Positions 18,540-20,237 of a stretch of DNA of 20,237 nucleotides are shown here, piece by piece. A program made the translations under genes and the position numbers. The stretch is from a virus, in IMG/VR virus record IMGVR_UViG_3300025671_006770, positions 1-20,237 of that record; one strand, written 5' to 3'. Below the pieces are notes generated by a model. That model made no database searches and was not told the origin of the DNA. It saw only the letters and a list, made by a program, of their open reading frames with translations. Each line of letters starts with the position of its first letter. Within the stretch, counting starts at the first letter, position 1.

Positions 18540-20093
18540 ATGACAGAGAAAGCGCATCAACCGTGTCCCTATGTGTTGTGTGGCTCTTCTGATGCTTTCA
18601 GTTGGAACACTGGGGGTTATGGGAAGTGCCATGCTTGTGATAGGGCATATCCATCAAAAGATGAAACCTTTGAGTGGGCGCAAGAGGCTTACCCAACAAA
18701 GTATGCGGAGACTGTAGTGGAAATAAGGAAACCTGACCCCTCTAGTGGAAAATATGTACCTATGAGGGGTATCACAAAAGAGACCATGCAGGATTTCAAC
18801 GTCCTGACATATGACGACAAACAAGAATACATATACCCTTCTGGGGGAATTAAGGTACGCTGTATTGCTGATAAGAAGTTCTACACCAAAGAGGGGTTCA
18901 AGGGTGACGAACTGTTTGGTATGAACCTGTTTACTGCAGGTTGTTCTAAGACTGTGACAATCACAGAGGGCGAACTGGACGCACTGTCAGTAGCACAGAT
19001 GCTCAAGAGCCAGTACATCAATCCTGTTGTGTCGTTGCCCTCTGCTACCCCTTCCAAGAAAATGTGGGAGAATTGTGCAGACTGGTTAAACAGCTTTGAG
19101 CGTATTGTGTTATCTGTTGATAACGATGAAGCAGGTAATGCTGTAGCTGATCGTGTGGCACGTCTATTCCCAAACAAGGTGTATCGTGTACCACATGACA
19201 AGTACAAAGACGCTAATGATTTCTTGCGTAACAATGCAGCACAAGAGTTTAAGTCTGCTTGGTTCAAGCCTCGTAAGCATACGCCAGAGAACATCTTAAA
19301 TAGCACAGAACAATTCTTGTCGCTGTATCGGGATACCCCAGAACATCAGTACGTACCCACAGGAATACAGGCACTTGATGACAAGATCCTTGGTTTGATG
19401 CAGGGACACTTCACTGTGATCAAGGCCCCCACAGGAATTGGTAAGACAGAGATCATGCGCTATCTTGAATATAACATGCTAGAGCGTAAGATACCTATTG
19501 CAGCATGGCATCTGGAAGAGACAAAGTTACGCAGTCTTCTTGGTCTTGTGTCGTATCATAGGAAAGATAATCTCACACGCAGAGACTTGATCGAAGAGAA
19601 AGGCGCAGAAGACCTTGTTGTTACCGCTATCGAAGAACTGACCAAAGATGAAAACTTCTATCAGTTTTATTTACCAGATGGTCAAGGATCTGATGAACTG
19701 TGTGATCAGATACGCTTCTTTAGCCAAGCCTGTGATTGTAAGTTTGTATTCTTTGAGCCAATACAGGACGTGGTTGCAGGTACGTCAGAAGAAAGCAAAG
19801 AGGCTATGCTTGCAGACTTGTCTATTAGACTGTCAAAGTTAGCTGCAGAATTAAACGTAGGGATCGTGACAATCGCCCATACCAATGAAAACGGAGACCC
19901 AAAGTATTGTAAGATGATTGGTCAACGCGCCTCTGTTATCATTGACCTGCAGCGTGACAAAGAGTCAGAAGACTATGATGAACGTAATACTACGTATATC
20001 AGCGTACAAAAAAACCGCCCCTGCAGCGAAGAGGGACGGGCTGGAAAGATGAAGTTTGATTCAGACAGTTTTACACTAAGAGAGGTAATATAG
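18540..20093 (+). CDS. DNA primase-helicase (T7 gp4-like)
   Basis: The 517-residue protein has the full layout of a bifunctional replicative primase-helicase. An N-terminal zinc finger uses C9-x4-C14 and C30-x2-C33 (the usual first pair is C-x2-C). A Toprim domain has I-T-E143-G-E-L-D and S-V-D194-N-D196-E-A-G. A RecA-like helicase domain has Walker A A296-P-T-G-I-G-K-T303, W-H-L-E326-E-T, Walker B F-V-F-F-E-P-I-Q-D410, the T-I-A-H448 sensor, and the C-terminal Q-K-N-R-P with E-G-R-A-G-K. It unwinds DNA and lays primers at the fork with the polymerase that follows. GGAG lies 7 bases before the ATG. Two AGTGGAAA motifs sit in the zinc-finger-to-Toprim linker. Confidence 0.93.
   Translation: MTEKAHQPCPYVLCGSSDAFSWNTGGYGKCHACDRAYPSKDETFEWAQEAYPTKYAETVVEIRKPDPSSGKYVPMRGITKETMQDFNVLTYDDKQEYIYPSGGIKVRCIADKKFYTKEGFKGDELFGMNLFTAGCSKTVTITEGELDALSVAQMLKSQYINPVVSLPSATPSKKMWENCADWLNSFERIVLSVDNDEAGNAVADRVARLFPNKVYRVPHDKYKDANDFLRNNAAQEFKSAWFKPRKHTPENILNSTEQFLSLYRDTPEHQYVPTGIQALDDKILGLMQGHFTVIKAPTGIGKTEIMRYLEYNMLERKIPIAAWHLEETKLRSLLGLVSYHRKDNLTRRDLIEEKGAEDLVVTAIEELTKDENFYQFYLPDGQGSDELCDQIRFFSQACDCKFVFFEPIQDVVAGTSEESKEAMLADLSIRLSKLAAELNVGIVTIAHTNENGDPKYCKMIGQRASVIIDLQRDKESEDYDERNTTYISVQKNRPCSEEGRAGKMKFDSDSFTLREVI
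18714..18756 (+). repeat. Motif doublet AGTGGAAA inside the primase gene
   Basis: Two copies start at 18716 (AGTGGAAATAAGG) and 18744 (preceded by CCTGACCCCTCT, followed by ATATG), 28 bases apart. The arrangement mirrors copies 2 and 3 of the control region (25 bases apart, with TTGACCCC between). It encodes V-E-I-R-K-P-D-P-S-S-G-K-Y in a linker of the primase. Confidence 0.65.
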
Positions 20094-20237
20094 TGCCAGT
20101 ATTTGATATTGAAACAGATGGACTAAACAGCACCAAGATACACGTATTGTCTTGGGCTGATGATAATGGTGATGTACAGCATACCCATGACTATGAGGCT
20201 ATGCGTATATTCTTTACAGAAGCAAAGGTTTTGATCG
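20093..20237 (+). CDS. DNA polymerase A-family, 3'-5' exonuclease start (cut by window edge)
   Basis: Only the first 48 codons are in the window. The protein begins with a GTG start: V-P-V-F-D-I-E-T-D-G-L, followed by K-I-H-V-L-S-W-A-D. The D-x-E motif (D5, E7) is exonuclease motif I of the proofreading domain of T7-type DNA polymerases. The GTG overlaps the last base of the primase stop (TAGTG), and GAGG lies 7 bases upstream. The order primase-helicase then polymerase is usual in T7-like replication modules. A stand-alone exonuclease or RNase-H-like protein cannot be excluded from so short a piece. Confidence 0.8.
   Translation, partial: MPVFDIETDGLNSTKIHVLSWADDNGDVQHTHDYEAMRIFFTEAKVLI

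Overview
The window is part of a tailed double-stranded DNA phage genome (Caudoviricetes). A terminase pair, a portal protein and several virion fibre proteins occupy the left half. The right half carries a T7 gp4-like primase-helicase and the start of an A-family DNA polymerase, plus ThyX, a SleB-like cell-wall hydrolase, a sigma-70-like protein and a ParB-like protein. No integrase, transposase, tRNA, rRNA or CRISPR array was seen. The mix (ThyX, SleB-type hydrolase, marine-type fibre modules) and a cluster of GANTC sites, the CcrM methylation sequence of Alphaproteobacteria, suggest an alphaproteobacterial, probably marine, host. That host assignment is inference.

Layout. Positions 1-11090 are a minus-strand late unit, read right to left: small terminase, large terminase, portal, a small structural protein, a YadA-head-like fibre, a 101-residue protein, a propeller-like fibre, a short S74 chaperone fibre, an LPSSG-type virion protein, a GNAT-like acetyltransferase, and a long 22-residue-repeat protein that runs off the left edge. 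Positions 11091-11709 are non-coding: two hairpins upstream of the small terminase, AT-rich palindromes, and an intrinsic terminator for the next unit. Positions 11710-13030 are a second minus-strand unit: four very small genes (32-55 residues) and a cysteine-rich 225-residue protein, each with a strong Shine-Dalgarno, usually GGAGTC. Positions 13031-13468 are a divergent control region with an imperfect inverted repeat, three 18-bp direct repeats, four copies of a CCAGTGGAAAT motif and many GANTC sites. From 13469 to the right edge is a tightly packed plus-strand early/middle unit with frequent TAATG and ATGA stop/start overlaps.

How the parts fit. The 13031-13468 region probably fires the two divergent early units and may contain an origin. 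The plus-strand unit supplies nucleotide metabolism (ThyX), regulation (sigma-like, ParB-like), a candidate lysis pair (two-TM protein and SleB hydrolase) and replication (primase-helicase, polymerase). The left unit packages DNA and builds host-recognition fibres. The most unusual points are a motif shared between the control region and the interiors of three early coding regions, the GANTC cluster contrasted with a GANTC-free stretch of portal gene, a three-repeat super-period in the left-edge fibre, and at least 8 kb of fibre genes after the portal with no capsid gene in sight.
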